A stretch of DNA of 64,000 bases from Halalkalicoccus sp. CGA53 (GCF_036429475.1 NZ_CP144125.1:930001-994000); one strand, 5' to 3'. Positions 16,910 to 25,767 are shown, numbered from the stretch's first letter. Translations and numbers: made by a program. The notes: generated by a model not told the origin, from the letters alone.

Positions 16910-16919
16910 CTTATACGAT
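16910..16919 (+). promoter_or_regulatory. TATA box of the beta-helix/hydrolase fusion
   Basis: CTTATACGAT lies about 31-40 bases ahead of GTG 16950, consistent with a nearly leaderless message starting at that GTG rather than at upstream codons. Confidence 0.5.
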
Positions 16920-16949
16920 AGAAAGAATTTTCCGATTTTGTGGGATATC

Positions 16950-18995
16950 GTGAACGACACTAACCTCCCGAACTCGAACGAACCGAACGCCGACTACTCC
17001 AGGCGAACCTTCATGAAAGCCGCCGGCGCGACCGGCATCGTCGGATCGATGGGGACCGCACAAGCCTCAAGCGACGACGACCAACTACGGACGATGACCG
17101 TCTCCCAGGACAGCTTCACCGTCTCTAGTGACGAACTCCGCCTCGGGGAGCGACTCGTCGTCGGCCGACCCGGCTTTCGGACCATCTCCGAGGCGTGGGA
17201 CGCCGCCGACGACGGCGACGTGATCGTCGTCCACTCGAGCTACGACGCACAGCGGGCGGGCGAGGAGTTCCCGATCGTCCTCGACCGGGGCGAGAAGGAG
17301 GTCGCGCTCGTCGGGGGCGACCCCTCCGGCTCCGTCATCGACGCGGGGAACGCGAACGCCGACGTGATCCACTGTATCGGCGTCGGCTCCTCTGACTTCC
17401 GGAACTCTCCCTACCTGAAGAACCTCCGCGTCCGCGGCGGTCAGGTGGGTATCAAGATCTACGGCGCCCCGAACAGCTACTTCGAGAACGTCAAGGCGTT
17501 TCTCAACGAGAGCCACGGCTGGCACGTCTACAACCACGGCGACCATGGTGGCAGCCACGGCTGCGTCTTCCACAAGTGCGAAGCGTGGAGCTGTGGCGGC
17601 AATGGCTTCCGGATGGACCGGGAGTCGTTCCCACACGGCTCGATGTTCATCAGGTGTAACGCGACGTGGAACGGCTACAACGGCACCCGCGAGGGCGTCA
17701 CGCTCGCCGGCTACTCGACGGTCTGGCACGGCGGGACCGTCCAGCAGAACTCGGGCGACGGCTTCCGGGTCACGCGCGACGGCGGCATCGTCATCCGTGA
17801 CGCGTACATCGAGTCCAACGGGATCGAGTACAGTGGCCACCCGACGCAGATCCGGATGGTCGGCACGCTCGGCGGCCTCGTCGAGAGCTGTTACTTCAAC
17901 GGCTCGATGATGGGCGGCAACCGCCACATGGACCCTGCCGGCCACGACAACGTCTACCGGGGCGTCACGCTCCACGACGCGCGGACGACGACCGTACGGG
18001 ACTGCGCCCACCGCAACCACAGCGAGGGGTTCATCGCCGTCCAAGGCGATTCGACCGACTGCGACATCCACGAGGGAAGCCACCACAACGTCGGGGCCGG
18101 CGCGAGCGGCCCTGACCCGTTCCTCGTCCACGACCACGGCATCCGAACGCGGTCGAACGGCGTGATCCGGCCGACGGACCTCTCCGCTATACAGGGAACG
18201 TACGACGGCGATATGGGCATCGACCAGTCCAACGGTATCGCCGTCTGGATGGGGGACGAGTGGCATTTTAAGGAGGCCGTCGGGGGAGGCTCCTCCGACG
18301 GCAGCTACCGGATCCTCGAGGGTACCGCTGACGAGACGACCGTCTACGTCAAGGAGTCCGGCACGGACGGACCGACGACGCTCGTCGTCGGCGGGATCCA
18401 CGGCGACGAGACGAGCGGCTGGATGGCCGCGGACCTCATCGCAGACCAGTGGACCGTCGACTCCGGGACGCTCGTCGTCCTCCCGCGCGCGAACACCCAG
18501 GCGATCGACGCCGACCGTCGCGGGATGGGATACGACCTGAACCGTCGGTTCTTCGTCGGACAGGACCACCTCCGAAACGACATCGCGCGTGCGATCTGGG
18601 AGGAGGTCGTCGAGCGACACGACCCGGACTGGCTGATCGATCTCCACAGCTCCCGCGGCTACTACCAGGGGAGCCCACGCGGGGTCGGCCAGGCCATCTT
18701 CCCCACCGCCTCGGGGCCGGCGCGCTCGTACGCCCGCCGGATCACGAACCGGGTCAACGCGAAGTTCGGCTTCTCCGGTGACGACCGTTACCTCGTCGGG
18801 AACACGCTCGACGGGTCGAACCCGATGCTCGTCCACAAGGCGACCGCCGACGCCGGAATCGCGGGCTACATCATGGAGACCGCCTGGCCCGCCGCCGGTT
18901 CGTCGACGAAACGCGAGTGGCAGCTGGCGAGCGCCGCGAACGCGCTCAGTCTCGCCGGACACGACCTCCCCGGAACGGTGCGAGGGCACCTCTGA
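16950..18995 (+). CDS. Tat-exported beta-helix protein fused to an aspartoacylase/M14-type zinc hydrolase
   Basis: Product of 681 residues. A Tat signal (RRTFMKAAG) starts within 25 residues of the GTG. Residues of about 75-420 form a right-handed beta-helix (repeated strands such as KNLRVRGGQVGIKIYG, FRVTRDGGIVIRD). The last 230 residues carry the succinylglutamate desuccinylase/aspartoacylase pattern: GGIHGDE with H484 and E487, DLNRRF at 529-534, DLHSS with H566, and MET AW-type Glu at 643. These give a full zinc site and catalytic Glu, so the hydrolase should be active. The fusion suggests glycan recognition by the helix and removal of an acyl or amide-linked group outside the cell. Its stop overlaps the next small gene by one base. 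Confidence 0.8.
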   Translation: MNDTNLPNSNEPNADYSRRTFMKAAGATGIVGSMGTAQASSDDDQLRTMTVSQDSFTVSSDELRLGERLVVGRPGFRTISEAWDAADDGDVIVVHSSYDAQRAGEEFPIVLDRGEKEVALVGGDPSGSVIDAGNANADVIHCIGVGSSDFRNSPYLKNLRVRGGQVGIKIYGAPNSYFENVKAFLNESHGWHVYNHGDHGGSHGCVFHKCEAWSCGGNGFRMDRESFPHGSMFIRCNATWNGYNGTREGVTLAGYSTVWHGGTVQQNSGDGFRVTRDGGIVIRDAYIESNGIEYSGHPTQIRMVGTLGGLVESCYFNGSMMGGNRHMDPAGHDNVYRGVTLHDARTTTVRDCAHRNHSEGFIAVQGDSTDCDIHEGSHHNVGAGASGPDPFLVHDHGIRTRSNGVIRPTDLSAIQGTYDGDMGIDQSNGIAVWMGDEWHFKEAVGGGSSDGSYRILEGTADETTVYVKESGTDGPTTLVVGGIHGDETSGWMAADLIADQWTVDSGTLVVLPRANTQAIDADRRGMGYDLNRRFFVGQDHLRNDIARAIWEEVVERHDPDWLIDLHSSRGYYQGSPRGVGQAIFPTASGPARSYARRITNRVNAKFGFSGDDRYLVGNTLDGSNPMLVHKATADAGIAGYIMETAWPAAGSSTKREWQLASAANALSLAGHDLPGTVRGHL

Positions 18996-19147
18996 TGGCG
19001 AACCGGACGCTCTCGCCGCAGTCGGTCGACGAGGTCACGGTCGCGGAGTGCCAGCTCTGTGAGGCGACCGCCCCGGTCGAGGACCTCTACGAGATGGTCC
19101 GCTGGCTCTCACGACACAGACACCGAGAACACGTCTTCTCGCGGTAG
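18995..19147 (+). CDS. Small Cys2-His-rich putative zinc microprotein
   Basis: Product of 50 residues, coupled to the fusion gene through TGATG. It has one CQLC pair (residues 20 and 23) followed near the end by HRHREH, a possible Cys2-His2 zinc site of the kind seen in haloarchaeal small zinc-finger proteins. It is basic at the C-terminus, against the usual acidity. Function is unknown. Confidence 0.6.
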   Translation: MANRTLSPQSVDEVTVAECQLCEATAPVEDLYEMVRWLSRHRHREHVFSR

Positions 19148-19301
19148 AATTCGACTACCTTTTCCACTGGCTAAACACGTTAACTGAGGCATAATAAAAC
19201 GGCCAGGCTGGCTACGCGGGTAGTATGAGACACCTGATCGACGCACGGGTGCGGGCGAACCCGGCCCGGCGCCCGTGCAGGGTGGGAGGGACCCCTTCAC
19301 G

Positions 19302-20930
19302 ATGAGCGACGACCGGATGGACGTCCTCCTGATCGGCATCGACGCCGCCTGCGAGAGCGTCTTCGACCGACTGAACGAGACCGAGAGCATCCCGAACCTC
19401 CGTGAGCTAATGGATCGGGGCGTCTCCGGCCCGCTCACCTCGCAGATCCCGCCGTGGACCCCGAGCGCCTGGCCCTCGATGTACACCGGCGTGAACCCCG
19501 GCAAACACGGCGTCTACGGCTTCGTCGACTACCAGGGCTACGACTGGGAGGTCGTCACCGGGAACCACGTCCGGGAACACGCCCTCTGGCGGCTGCTCTC
19601 GGACCGGGGGCTCTCCAGTGTGATCGTCAACGTCCCGGTGACGTTCCCGCCCGACGAGATCGATGGCGCAGTCGTCCCCGGGTTCATCGGCCCGGAGAAC
19701 CCGCGCTGCCACCCGGAGGGGGTCCTCGACGAGCTTCGCGAGGCGATCGGCGAGTACCGCGTCTACCCCAACTACACCCGCGGTGACGACAGCATCTCCG
19801 ACGACGAGAAGATGGACGAGTACTGCGAGCTCGCCCGGATGCGCGGGGAGGCGTTTCGCTACCTCGCCGACCGGTTCTCCCCCGACCTCGGCTTCGTCCA
19901 GTTCCAGAAGACCGACACCGTCTTCCACGAGTTCGACGGCGACCCGGAGAAGGTCAGGCGGATCTACGAGGCGACCGACGACCAGATCGGGGAGATTTTA
20001 GATCGGTGTGACCCGAAGACCGTCTTCGTCGCCAGCGACCACGGGATAGGCCCCTACGAGAACTACGAGTTCCGCGTCAACGAGTTCCTTCGCGAGGAGG
20101 GCTACGTCGAGGCGACGACCGGCGGCAAGGGGATGCCGTCGTGGAATCCGATCCGGAACCAGCTCCAGGAGGGGAGCGACGAGACGACCTGGGAGCCGAG
20201 CCGCGTCGAGCGGCTGGCCGCGAAGGCCGCCGCGGTCGGGCTCACCCCCGGAAAGCTCGTTCGGGTGCTCGAACACGTCGGGCTCGACTCCGTCGCCCGC
20301 CGATACGCCCCGGCGGACATCACGCGGACGACAAGCGAGCAGGTCGACTTCCCGAACTCGCGGGCGTACATGCGCGCGCGAACCGAACTCGGAGTGCGGA
20401 TCAACCTCGAGGGCCGCGAACCGGAAGGCATCGTCCCCGAGGAGGAGTACGAGGAGACGAGAGAGGAGGTGATCCGGGCGCTGAGCTCGGTCGAGACGCC
20501 CGACGGCGATCCGGTCTTCGGCGAGGTCGTCCCCCGCGAGACCTACTTCCACGGGCCGTACGCCGAGAAGGCAGTCGACGTCGTCACTGTTCCGAACGAC
20601 TTCGAGCAGTTCCTCTCCGCACACCTCCTCGGGGAGTGGTTCGGCCCACCCTCGGAGCCGTGGAATCACAAGATGGACGGGCTGATCGTCGCGAGCGGAG
20701 AGGGTATCGACCCCGAGGCCGACCTCTCGGACGCACACCTCTTCGACGTCGCCCCGACTATCATGTCCGCGTTCGGTATCCCGTACAGCGATCGGATGGA
20801 CGGACGGTCACTCCCCGTCGTGTCGGACGCCGGCTCGACCGAGTATCCGGAGTACGAGGCGGGTGAGGTGGGCGGTCGGCACGACGAGGCGGTAGAGGAA
20901 CGCCTCGCGGACCTCGGCTATCTGGAGTGA
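19302..20930 (+). CDS. Alkaline-phosphatase superfamily phosphodiesterase/sulfatase-like enzyme
   Basis: Product of 542 residues. VLLIGIDAA near the start provides the first metal ligand, PPWTPSAWPSMYTG contains the nucleophile region (Thr/Ser) of type I phosphodiesterase/nucleotide pyrophosphatase proteins, and ASDHGIGPYE carries the Asp-His metal ligands. There is no signal peptide, so it acts in the cytoplasm or at the membrane. Similar genes occur in archaeal glycan clusters, possibly acting on lipid-linked or nucleotide sugars. ATG 19302 is preferred over an in-frame GTG at 19275 because it begins just before the conserved first strand. Confidence 0.8.
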   Translation: MSDDRMDVLLIGIDAACESVFDRLNETESIPNLRELMDRGVSGPLTSQIPPWTPSAWPSMYTGVNPGKHGVYGFVDYQGYDWEVVTGNHVREHALWRLLSDRGLSSVIVNVPVTFPPDEIDGAVVPGFIGPENPRCHPEGVLDELREAIGEYRVYPNYTRGDDSISDDEKMDEYCELARMRGEAFRYLADRFSPDLGFVQFQKTDTVFHEFDGDPEKVRRIYEATDDQIGEILDRCDPKTVFVASDHGIGPYENYEFRVNEFLREEGYVEATTGGKGMPSWNPIRNQLQEGSDETTWEPSRVERLAAKAAAVGLTPGKLVRVLEHVGLDSVARRYAPADITRTTSEQVDFPNSRAYMRARTELGVRINLEGREPEGIVPEEEYEETREEVIRALSSVETPDGDPVFGEVVPRETYFHGPYAEKAVDVVTVPNDFEQFLSAHLLGEWFGPPSEPWNHKMDGLIVASGEGIDPEADLSDAHLFDVAPTIMSAFGIPYSDRMDGRSLPVVSDAGSTEYPEYEAGEVGGRHDEAVEERLADLGYLE

Positions 20931-20951
20931 GAAGGGGTCGCGAGAGCCGCG

Positions 20952-21263
20952 TTACTGGGTCGGGAGGCCTTCGAGTCGGTCCTTGATCTCGTCGGGAATG
21001 TACGAGAGCTCCCAGTTCAGGCGGGCTTCGATCTCTCGCTTTCCCCGATCGGTGAGGATGTACTTGTTCGTCCTGAGGTCGTGTTTCCCCTTCTTGACGA
21101 GCCCCTTGTTCACGAGCGTGTCGAGATTCGGGTAGAGTCGCCCGTGACGGATCTCCGTCCCGTAGTAGCGTTCGAGTTCGTCGTTCACGTCGAGCCCCTT
21201 CGGTTCGTCGAGGCCGGCGACGACCAGTAGTAGGTCTCGCTGGAATCCGGTTAGATCGTGCAT
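20952..21263 (-). CDS. PadR family transcription regulator
   Basis: Product of 103 residues. It is a compact winged helix: LTGFQRDLLLVVAGL, a recognition region with RHGRLYPNLDTLVNKGLV, and a wing with KYILTDRGKREIEARL, all typical of PadR. It acts as a cytoplasmic dimer on DNA. It converges on the phosphodiesterase gene. Its targets cannot be told; it may be autoregulated. Confidence 0.88.
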   Translation of the reverse strand: MHDLTGFQRDLLLVVAGLDEPKGLDVNDELERYYGTEIRHGRLYPNLDTLVNKGLVKKGKHDLRTNKYILTDRGKREIEARLNWELSYIPDEIKDRLEGLPTQ

Positions 21264-21298
21264 GCGTTCACCTCTTCTACACCCTCTGAGAGCGAGAC

Positions 21299-21308
21299 GT
21301 ATATAATG
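21299..21308 (-). promoter_or_regulatory. TATA box of the PadR gene
   Basis: The minus strand reads CATTATATAC, about 36-45 bases ahead of the ATG at 21263. Confidence 0.5.
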
Positions 21309-21548
21309 AGAAGACGGTTCACCAAATTACACCTTCCCTAGGGGTACGGTGAAAAGATCGGGTAGGCGTATACGTTTTCCACCGACCTCCTCGAATCCGG
21401 CCGGAGCCGGACGAGGCGGCCGACTCGGCCGGGAGCCGGTATTTCCAACTCGACTGGCCTTTCGAAGGAGAGCACCTTAACGGGCGGATAACGCCCGCGC
21501 GCACGAGAGTTGTCTGACGCACGGAGCGTCGCGAATCGGTCGCCGTTC

Positions 21549-24191
21549 TTAGACGTCGACCGCCGGCTCCCCTCGCGCGGTGATGTCGTCCTGTTCGGCC
21601 GGGAGCGCGACCGAGACGGTCGTCCCGGAGCCGGGTTCGGAGTCGATCGTAATCGACCCGCCGTGTCGGGTCGCGATCTTCTCGCAGATCGAGAGCCCGA
21701 TTCCCGTACTCGACGAGCCGGCACCGGTGGTGAATATCTCGAAGACCTCCTCGAGGCGTTCCGCTTCGATCCCGATGCCGTTGTCGCTCACTTCGATCAC
21801 GTGGGTGTCGCCATCCCGCCGCGCAGAGACGTGGATCCTGGGCGGCTCCTCCCCGGCGTACTTGATCGCGTTGCTCACGAGGTTCTGAAAGAGCTGTGTG
21901 AGCTGATCGCGGTCGCCCTCGACGGTCGGGAGCGAATCGACGGTGAGTTCGGCGTCGCTCTCCTCGATCACGACCGTCAAATCCGTCTCGACGCGCTCGA
22001 ACACCTCCTCGCAGTCGACTGGATCGAACCGGAGCTCGTGGGTGTCGATCCGCGAGTACGAGAGCAGGTCGTCGATCATCCGCTGCATCCGTTCCGCACC
22101 GTCGACGGCGTAGCCGATGAACTCGTCGGCGTCCTCGTCCAGTTCGTCGCCGTAGCGCCGTTCGAGCAGGTCGAGGTAGCTCCTGATCATCCTGAGCGGC
22201 TCCTTTAGGTCGTGCGAGGCGACGTAGGCGAACCGTTCGAGCTCCTCGTTCGACCGTTCGAGCTCGTCGATCACGGTTTCGAGTTCGCGCTCGGCGCGGA
22301 GCCGTTCGGAGATGTCGCGTCCGATCCCGCAGATGTAGACCGACTCGTCCTCGGAGTCGACGTTCGCTCCGCCGGAGCCCTCATCTATCGTCCCCGCGGC
22401 CGCCCGTCCCAGAACCGATCCGGTGAACTCGTAGGGGATCTCCTCGCCCGCTTTCGTGACGAGCGTCGCCTCGATCGTTGCGGTCTCGCCGGTCGCGACG
22501 ATCTCGGCCATCGTTTCGACCACCTTCTCCACGTCCTCCCCGTCGACGAACTCCGCGGGATGCATGTGGGCGATCTCCTGATCGTCGTAGCCGGTGACCT
22601 CCGTGAACCGACTGTTCCACCGGAGGACGGTCCCGTCGACGCCGAAGACGTAGAAGAGGTCCTGTTGTGCGTCGAGGGCGTCCTCGGTGAACGCCTGCTC
22701 CTCGCGCAGGGCCTCCTCCATCCGTTTCCTGTCCGTCATGTCCCGGGTGATCGAGGCGAAGCCGATCAGCTCCCCGCCCTCCTCGATCGTGGTGAGGAGC
22801 GCGTTCGCCCAGTACCGCGAGCCGTCTGCGCGCACCCGCCAGCCACGGTCCTCCGAGGAACCGTTCGTGACTGCCTCCGCGAGCAGCCGATCGGGGTGGC
22901 CCCGGTCTCTGTCCTCCCGGGTGTAGAACGTCGAGACGTGCTCTCCGATCACCTCGCGTTCCTCGTAGCCGGTGATCTCCATAGCCCCCTGGTTCCAGCT
23001 GACCACCCGGCCGCGGGTGTCGAGGACGTAGATCGCGTACTCCTCGATCCGCGAAATCAGCGACCGGAGCTTCTCGCGCTCGTAGTCGAGGCGACGTTCG
23101 GTCTCGATCAGGTCGGAGATGTCCGCCACGTAGCCGTCGATGTACCGGACCGACCCGTCGGGCTCCTCGACGCCCTGACCCTGCTCTCTCACCCACTTCA
23201 CGTCCTCACTCTCGGTGACGAGCCGGTAGGTGAGCCTGTACTGCTCTCCGTTCCGAACCGCGGACTCGATCTCCTCTCTGACCATCTCGCGGTCGTCGGG
23301 GTGGATCAGGTCGCCGAGCCAGGTCACCGCGCCGGATTCGAGCGTCTCGTAGGGGTGTCCGGTGAGGTCGAGACAGCCCTCGCTCGCGAACTCGATCGGC
23401 ATCTCCGGCTCGTTGCGGTAGCGGTGAGCGATCCCCGGGAGGTTCCTGACCAGGTTCGTGAGCGCCTGTTCGCGCTCGCGCAGCACGTGTTCGGACCGTC
23501 GACGCCCCGAGACGTCCCGGCCTACCCCGCAGATGTACCGTGTCGAGTCGTCGCTCTCCGCGATCGAGCCGGTGAACTCGTAGTCGATGGCCGCGCCGTC
23601 GCTCGTCAGCAGCCGGGCCTCGACTGTCACCTCTCCCTCCTCGACGAGCGCCTCGACCGCCCGCTCGACCCGCTCTCTGTCCTCCTCGACGAAGAACTCG
23701 AACGGCGAGAGCGCCCCGATCTCCTCGTCGGTGTAGCCGGTTACCTCCGGGAGCCGGTCGTTCCAGTGGACGAGTTTCCCGTCCGTATCGGTGACGAAGA
23801 AGACGTCGGGGAGCCGGTCGAGGACGCCCCTCGTGAACTCGAGCGGCGGGACGAACGCGCTCCGCTTGCCGTCGACGTCGTCTCCTCCCTCGAGTGATTC
23901 CACGACCTCGCCGAGGTCGTCCGGTGAGCAGACGTCATCGGCCCGCTTCTCGGCCCGGTCGGTCTCGGCCACGAGGACGATCGGAACCCCGGGAAACCGC
24001 GTTCGAAGCCGTCCGAGCGCTCCCGGTCGCTCCGCGAGCGCCTCCTCACAGACGATCCCGCGACACTCCACCCCGGAGGACCACCGGATCGCGTCGTCGA
24101 CGGTTGCCGCGATACAGATGGCGGCCGTCGTCGTGAGAAGCTCCGGTACGTGCGAGCGGTCGGGTCCGATGTAGAGGAGATCGTTCGTCAT
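21549..24191 (-). CDS. Multi-PAS sensor histidine kinase
   Basis: Product of 880 residues and soluble. The first 105 residues look like a degenerate receiver domain. Four PAS/PAC modules follow, at roughly 118-235, 240-365, 370-490 and 500-640; two share the motif for DVSGRRRSE/DISERLRAE-type PAC ends. The kinase core has the H-box ASHDLKEPLRMI, N-box NLVSNAIKYA, DNGIGI and TGIGLSICEKI. It probably senses redox or a small ligand through PAS. No receiver partner lies next to it, so the partner is elsewhere, which is common for haloarchaeal orphan kinases. Confidence 0.88.
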   Translation of the reverse strand: MTNDLLYIGPDRSHVPELLTTTAAICIAATVDDAIRWSSGVECRGIVCEEALAERPGALGRLRTRFPGVPIVLVAETDRAEKRADDVCSPDDLGEVVESLEGGDDVDGKRSAFVPPLEFTRGVLDRLPDVFFVTDTDGKLVHWNDRLPEVTGYTDEEIGALSPFEFFVEEDRERVERAVEALVEEGEVTVEARLLTSDGAAIDYEFTGSIAESDDSTRYICGVGRDVSGRRRSEHVLREREQALTNLVRNLPGIAHRYRNEPEMPIEFASEGCLDLTGHPYETLESGAVTWLGDLIHPDDREMVREEIESAVRNGEQYRLTYRLVTESEDVKWVREQGQGVEEPDGSVRYIDGYVADISDLIETERRLDYEREKLRSLISRIEEYAIYVLDTRGRVVSWNQGAMEITGYEEREVIGEHVSTFYTREDRDRGHPDRLLAEAVTNGSSEDRGWRVRADGSRYWANALLTTIEEGGELIGFASITRDMTDRKRMEEALREEQAFTEDALDAQQDLFYVFGVDGTVLRWNSRFTEVTGYDDQEIAHMHPAEFVDGEDVEKVVETMAEIVATGETATIEATLVTKAGEEIPYEFTGSVLGRAAAGTIDEGSGGANVDSEDESVYICGIGRDISERLRAERELETVIDELERSNEELERFAYVASHDLKEPLRMIRSYLDLLERRYGDELDEDADEFIGYAVDGAERMQRMIDDLLSYSRIDTHELRFDPVDCEEVFERVETDLTVVIEESDAELTVDSLPTVEGDRDQLTQLFQNLVSNAIKYAGEEPPRIHVSARRDGDTHVIEVSDNGIGIEAERLEEVFEIFTTGAGSSSTGIGLSICEKIATRHGGSITIDSEPGSGTTVSVALPAEQDDITARGEPAVDV

Positions 24192-24526
24192 GGGTTCGAG
24201 GCCGCAGTCGGTGTCGTCGGTGGTGTTTCGAGCACCCCGTAATAATTCTTCTGCAACCCTTGATTATCGGAATAAACGGTGATTAATGCGATATTATCGA
24301 CGGTTCTCACGGGACGATATTCGACGAATATCCGCCCGAAACAGTTGCTTACGGGACGTGGGGGCGGTGGCACGCTTACTCGCCGGTAACGCCGATCGCT
24401 CACCCACCTGTTACATCAGGAATATATGCGTCGCGGGATCACCCAGGTTTAGAGGCAGATTAATACGTTATGAAGCCCGATACACGACAGGGTCGGACCG
24501 AACCGATGGGCGGTCCGACTACGACC
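24192..24526. other. Intergenic region between divergent transcripts
   Basis: No gene was found here. The sequence between 24240 and 24300 is AT-rich (several ATTA and AATA strings) and probably holds the kinase promoter. ATTAATACG near 24454 and AATATATGCG near 24421 are TATA-like sites for the rightward operon. Confidence 0.5.
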
Positions 24527-25165
24527 ATGAGCAACCCAGACACCCCGGCGAGCACGCCGACGGAGCAGACGTCGGTGCCCGAGTCGCTCCCCTCCCGGAT
24601 GGCCGAGGAGCTCTGTGCTGGGTTCGTCCTCCACGACCAGCGCGATCGAGACGGCGCCATCGAGGCGTTCTTCGCCGTCGATCGTCTCCAGTTCCCACAT
24701 CTCTCCGAGGAGGACGCACGTGAGGCGGCCACCGCCTACGTCGACTCGCTCTGGGGGAAAGACGAGGTCGAAGCCCCCCACATCGACGGCAGGGAGGTCG
24801 TCGACGCCGAGGGGCTCGCGGACGCCGACTGGGAGCCGGTCGAACGGCCGCTCCGACGACGGGCCGAGATCGTCGGCATGTCCGAGGAGTACGCCCGGCT
24901 CACGACGCTCGCCTGGAAGCGACACAAGGTCGGCGGCGACTACTGGACGCCCACCCTACAGGCCCAGCGAATCGAGATCGACGCCGCGCTTGGCGGTTCC
25001 GGCCACCCCGAGAAGAACGGCTTCGGGGACGACGGCTGTGGCCACATCGCCGCGCGGTATCTCGTCGGCGTCGAGCTCCACGACATGCACACCGAGCGCC
25101 ACTGGAACCAGGCGATCGACGTGATGTCGGGGTACTTCGACGAGATCCTCCGGTCGAGGCGCTGA
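24527..25165 (+). CDS. Unrecognised protein, first gene of a coupled three-gene operon
   Basis: Product of 212 residues from ATG 24527. In-frame ATGs at 24470 and 24506 are possible, but the extra residues look like leader sequence. It has a Pro/Thr-rich start, then a helical, acidic body. Visible features are LAWKRHKVGGDYW, HPEKNGFGDDGCGH and LVGVELHDMHTERHW, with several His that could bind a metal. I do not recognise a family. The stop overlaps the next start by one base. Confidence 0.6.
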   Translation: MSNPDTPASTPTEQTSVPESLPSRMAEELCAGFVLHDQRDRDGAIEAFFAVDRLQFPHLSEEDAREAATAYVDSLWGKDEVEAPHIDGREVVDAEGLADADWEPVERPLRRRAEIVGMSEEYARLTTLAWKRHKVGGDYWTPTLQAQRIEIDAALGGSGHPEKNGFGDDGCGHIAARYLVGVELHDMHTERHWNQAIDVMSGYFDEILRSRR

Positions 25166-25338
25166 TGGGATCGCTCACGCTCCCCGAACGCGTCGCCGCC
25201 GCGCGCGCGCTCCTCGAGACGGGCGCCCACGAGTACGACGGGCTCTCGGCCGAGGAGCTCGCGTACATCCAAGAGGCGATCGAGTTCCTCTCCCGCGTGG
25301 AGGGCTCCTTTCGAAAAGGGGGGAGGACGCATGAGTGA
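25165..25338 (+). CDS. Unrecognised 57-residue protein, second gene of the operon
   Basis: It starts at the ATG inside TGATG at 25165 and ends at 25338. It looks like a two-helix protein (LPERVAAARALLETGAHEYD and LSAEELAYIQEAIEFL) with a basic tail. There is no known domain. Its stop overlaps the third gene by 8 bases, so all three genes appear translationally coupled. Confidence 0.55.
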   Translation: MGSLTLPERVAAARALLETGAHEYDGLSAEELAYIQEAIEFLSRVEGSFRKGGRTHE

Positions 25339-25540
25339 AGGGCAATCGGAACAGCAGCAAGCCGTCGAGGACTGGCCGACGTTCGCGCTTCGGTACACGT
25401 TCAACCCGAGTGGGATCGGGATCAGATGCGGCTTCGAACCGGACGAGGTCGTGGTCTTCGACGCGACGCGCGGCGACTTAGAAGAGAGCTGGCTCTCCGC
25501 GACGCGGGGCTCGTACGTCCCCGTCGAAGAGACGAGATAA
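25331..25540 (+). CDS. Unrecognised 69-residue acidic protein, third gene of the operon
   Basis: It begins within the end of the previous gene. The composition is acidic with predicted strands (FALRYTF, GIGIRCGF, EVVVFDA). No family was recognised. It lies beside tRNA-Ser, which terminates the cluster. Confidence 0.55.
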   Translation: MSEGQSEQQQAVEDWPTFALRYTFNPSGIGIRCGFEPDEVVVFDATRGDLEESWLSATRGSYVPVEETR

Positions 25541-25651
25541 GCAGTATCGGGCTCGACCCCTGTGGCAGATTCTCCGCGAATTTCCGACCGCGACGAGCCG
25601 TGTTCGCGACACGCCGGCGCGGTCTTCGTGGGTGTAGAAACCGGCGGAGGT

Positions 25652-25668
25652 GCCGGGACTGGGATTCG
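25652..25668 (-). repeat. 17-bp copy of the tRNA-Ser 3' end
   Basis: GCCGGGACTGGGATTCG here is identical to 25769-25785 inside the tRNA-Ser gene (acceptor 3' strand, T-stem 3' strand and part of the T-loop). The two copies are 117 bases apart in direct orientation. This is the pattern of an attachment-site duplication, but no integrase is present. Confidence 0.7.
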
Positions 25669-25740
25669 GACGTCTCGAGGCGGCCCAGGTCGCTCCCCTG
25701 GCTGCGACTCGCCTGCTCGAATCCTGTCGTTCGGGAACCG

Positions 25741-25762
25741 TGTGCCGCGAGAGCGCGGCACA
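25741..25762 (-). terminator. Hairpin just downstream of tRNA-Ser
   Basis: TGTGCCGCG and CGCGGCACA form a perfect 9-bp stem with an AGAG loop, 5 bases after the mature tRNA 3' end. It may stop transcription or aid 3' processing; no T-tract follows. Confidence 0.4.
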
Positions 25763-25767
25763 CTGTA

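Noticed and set aside
17085-18989. 634-codon minus-strand frame opposite the beta-helix fusion
   Set aside because: High-GC shadow frame; the plus strand encodes clear Tat, beta-helix and zinc-site motifs.
25652-25735. A second complete tRNA gene next to tRNA-Ser
   Set aside because: Only the 3' strand of acceptor and T-stem is present; the 5' acceptor strand, anticodon arm and T-stem partner are missing.
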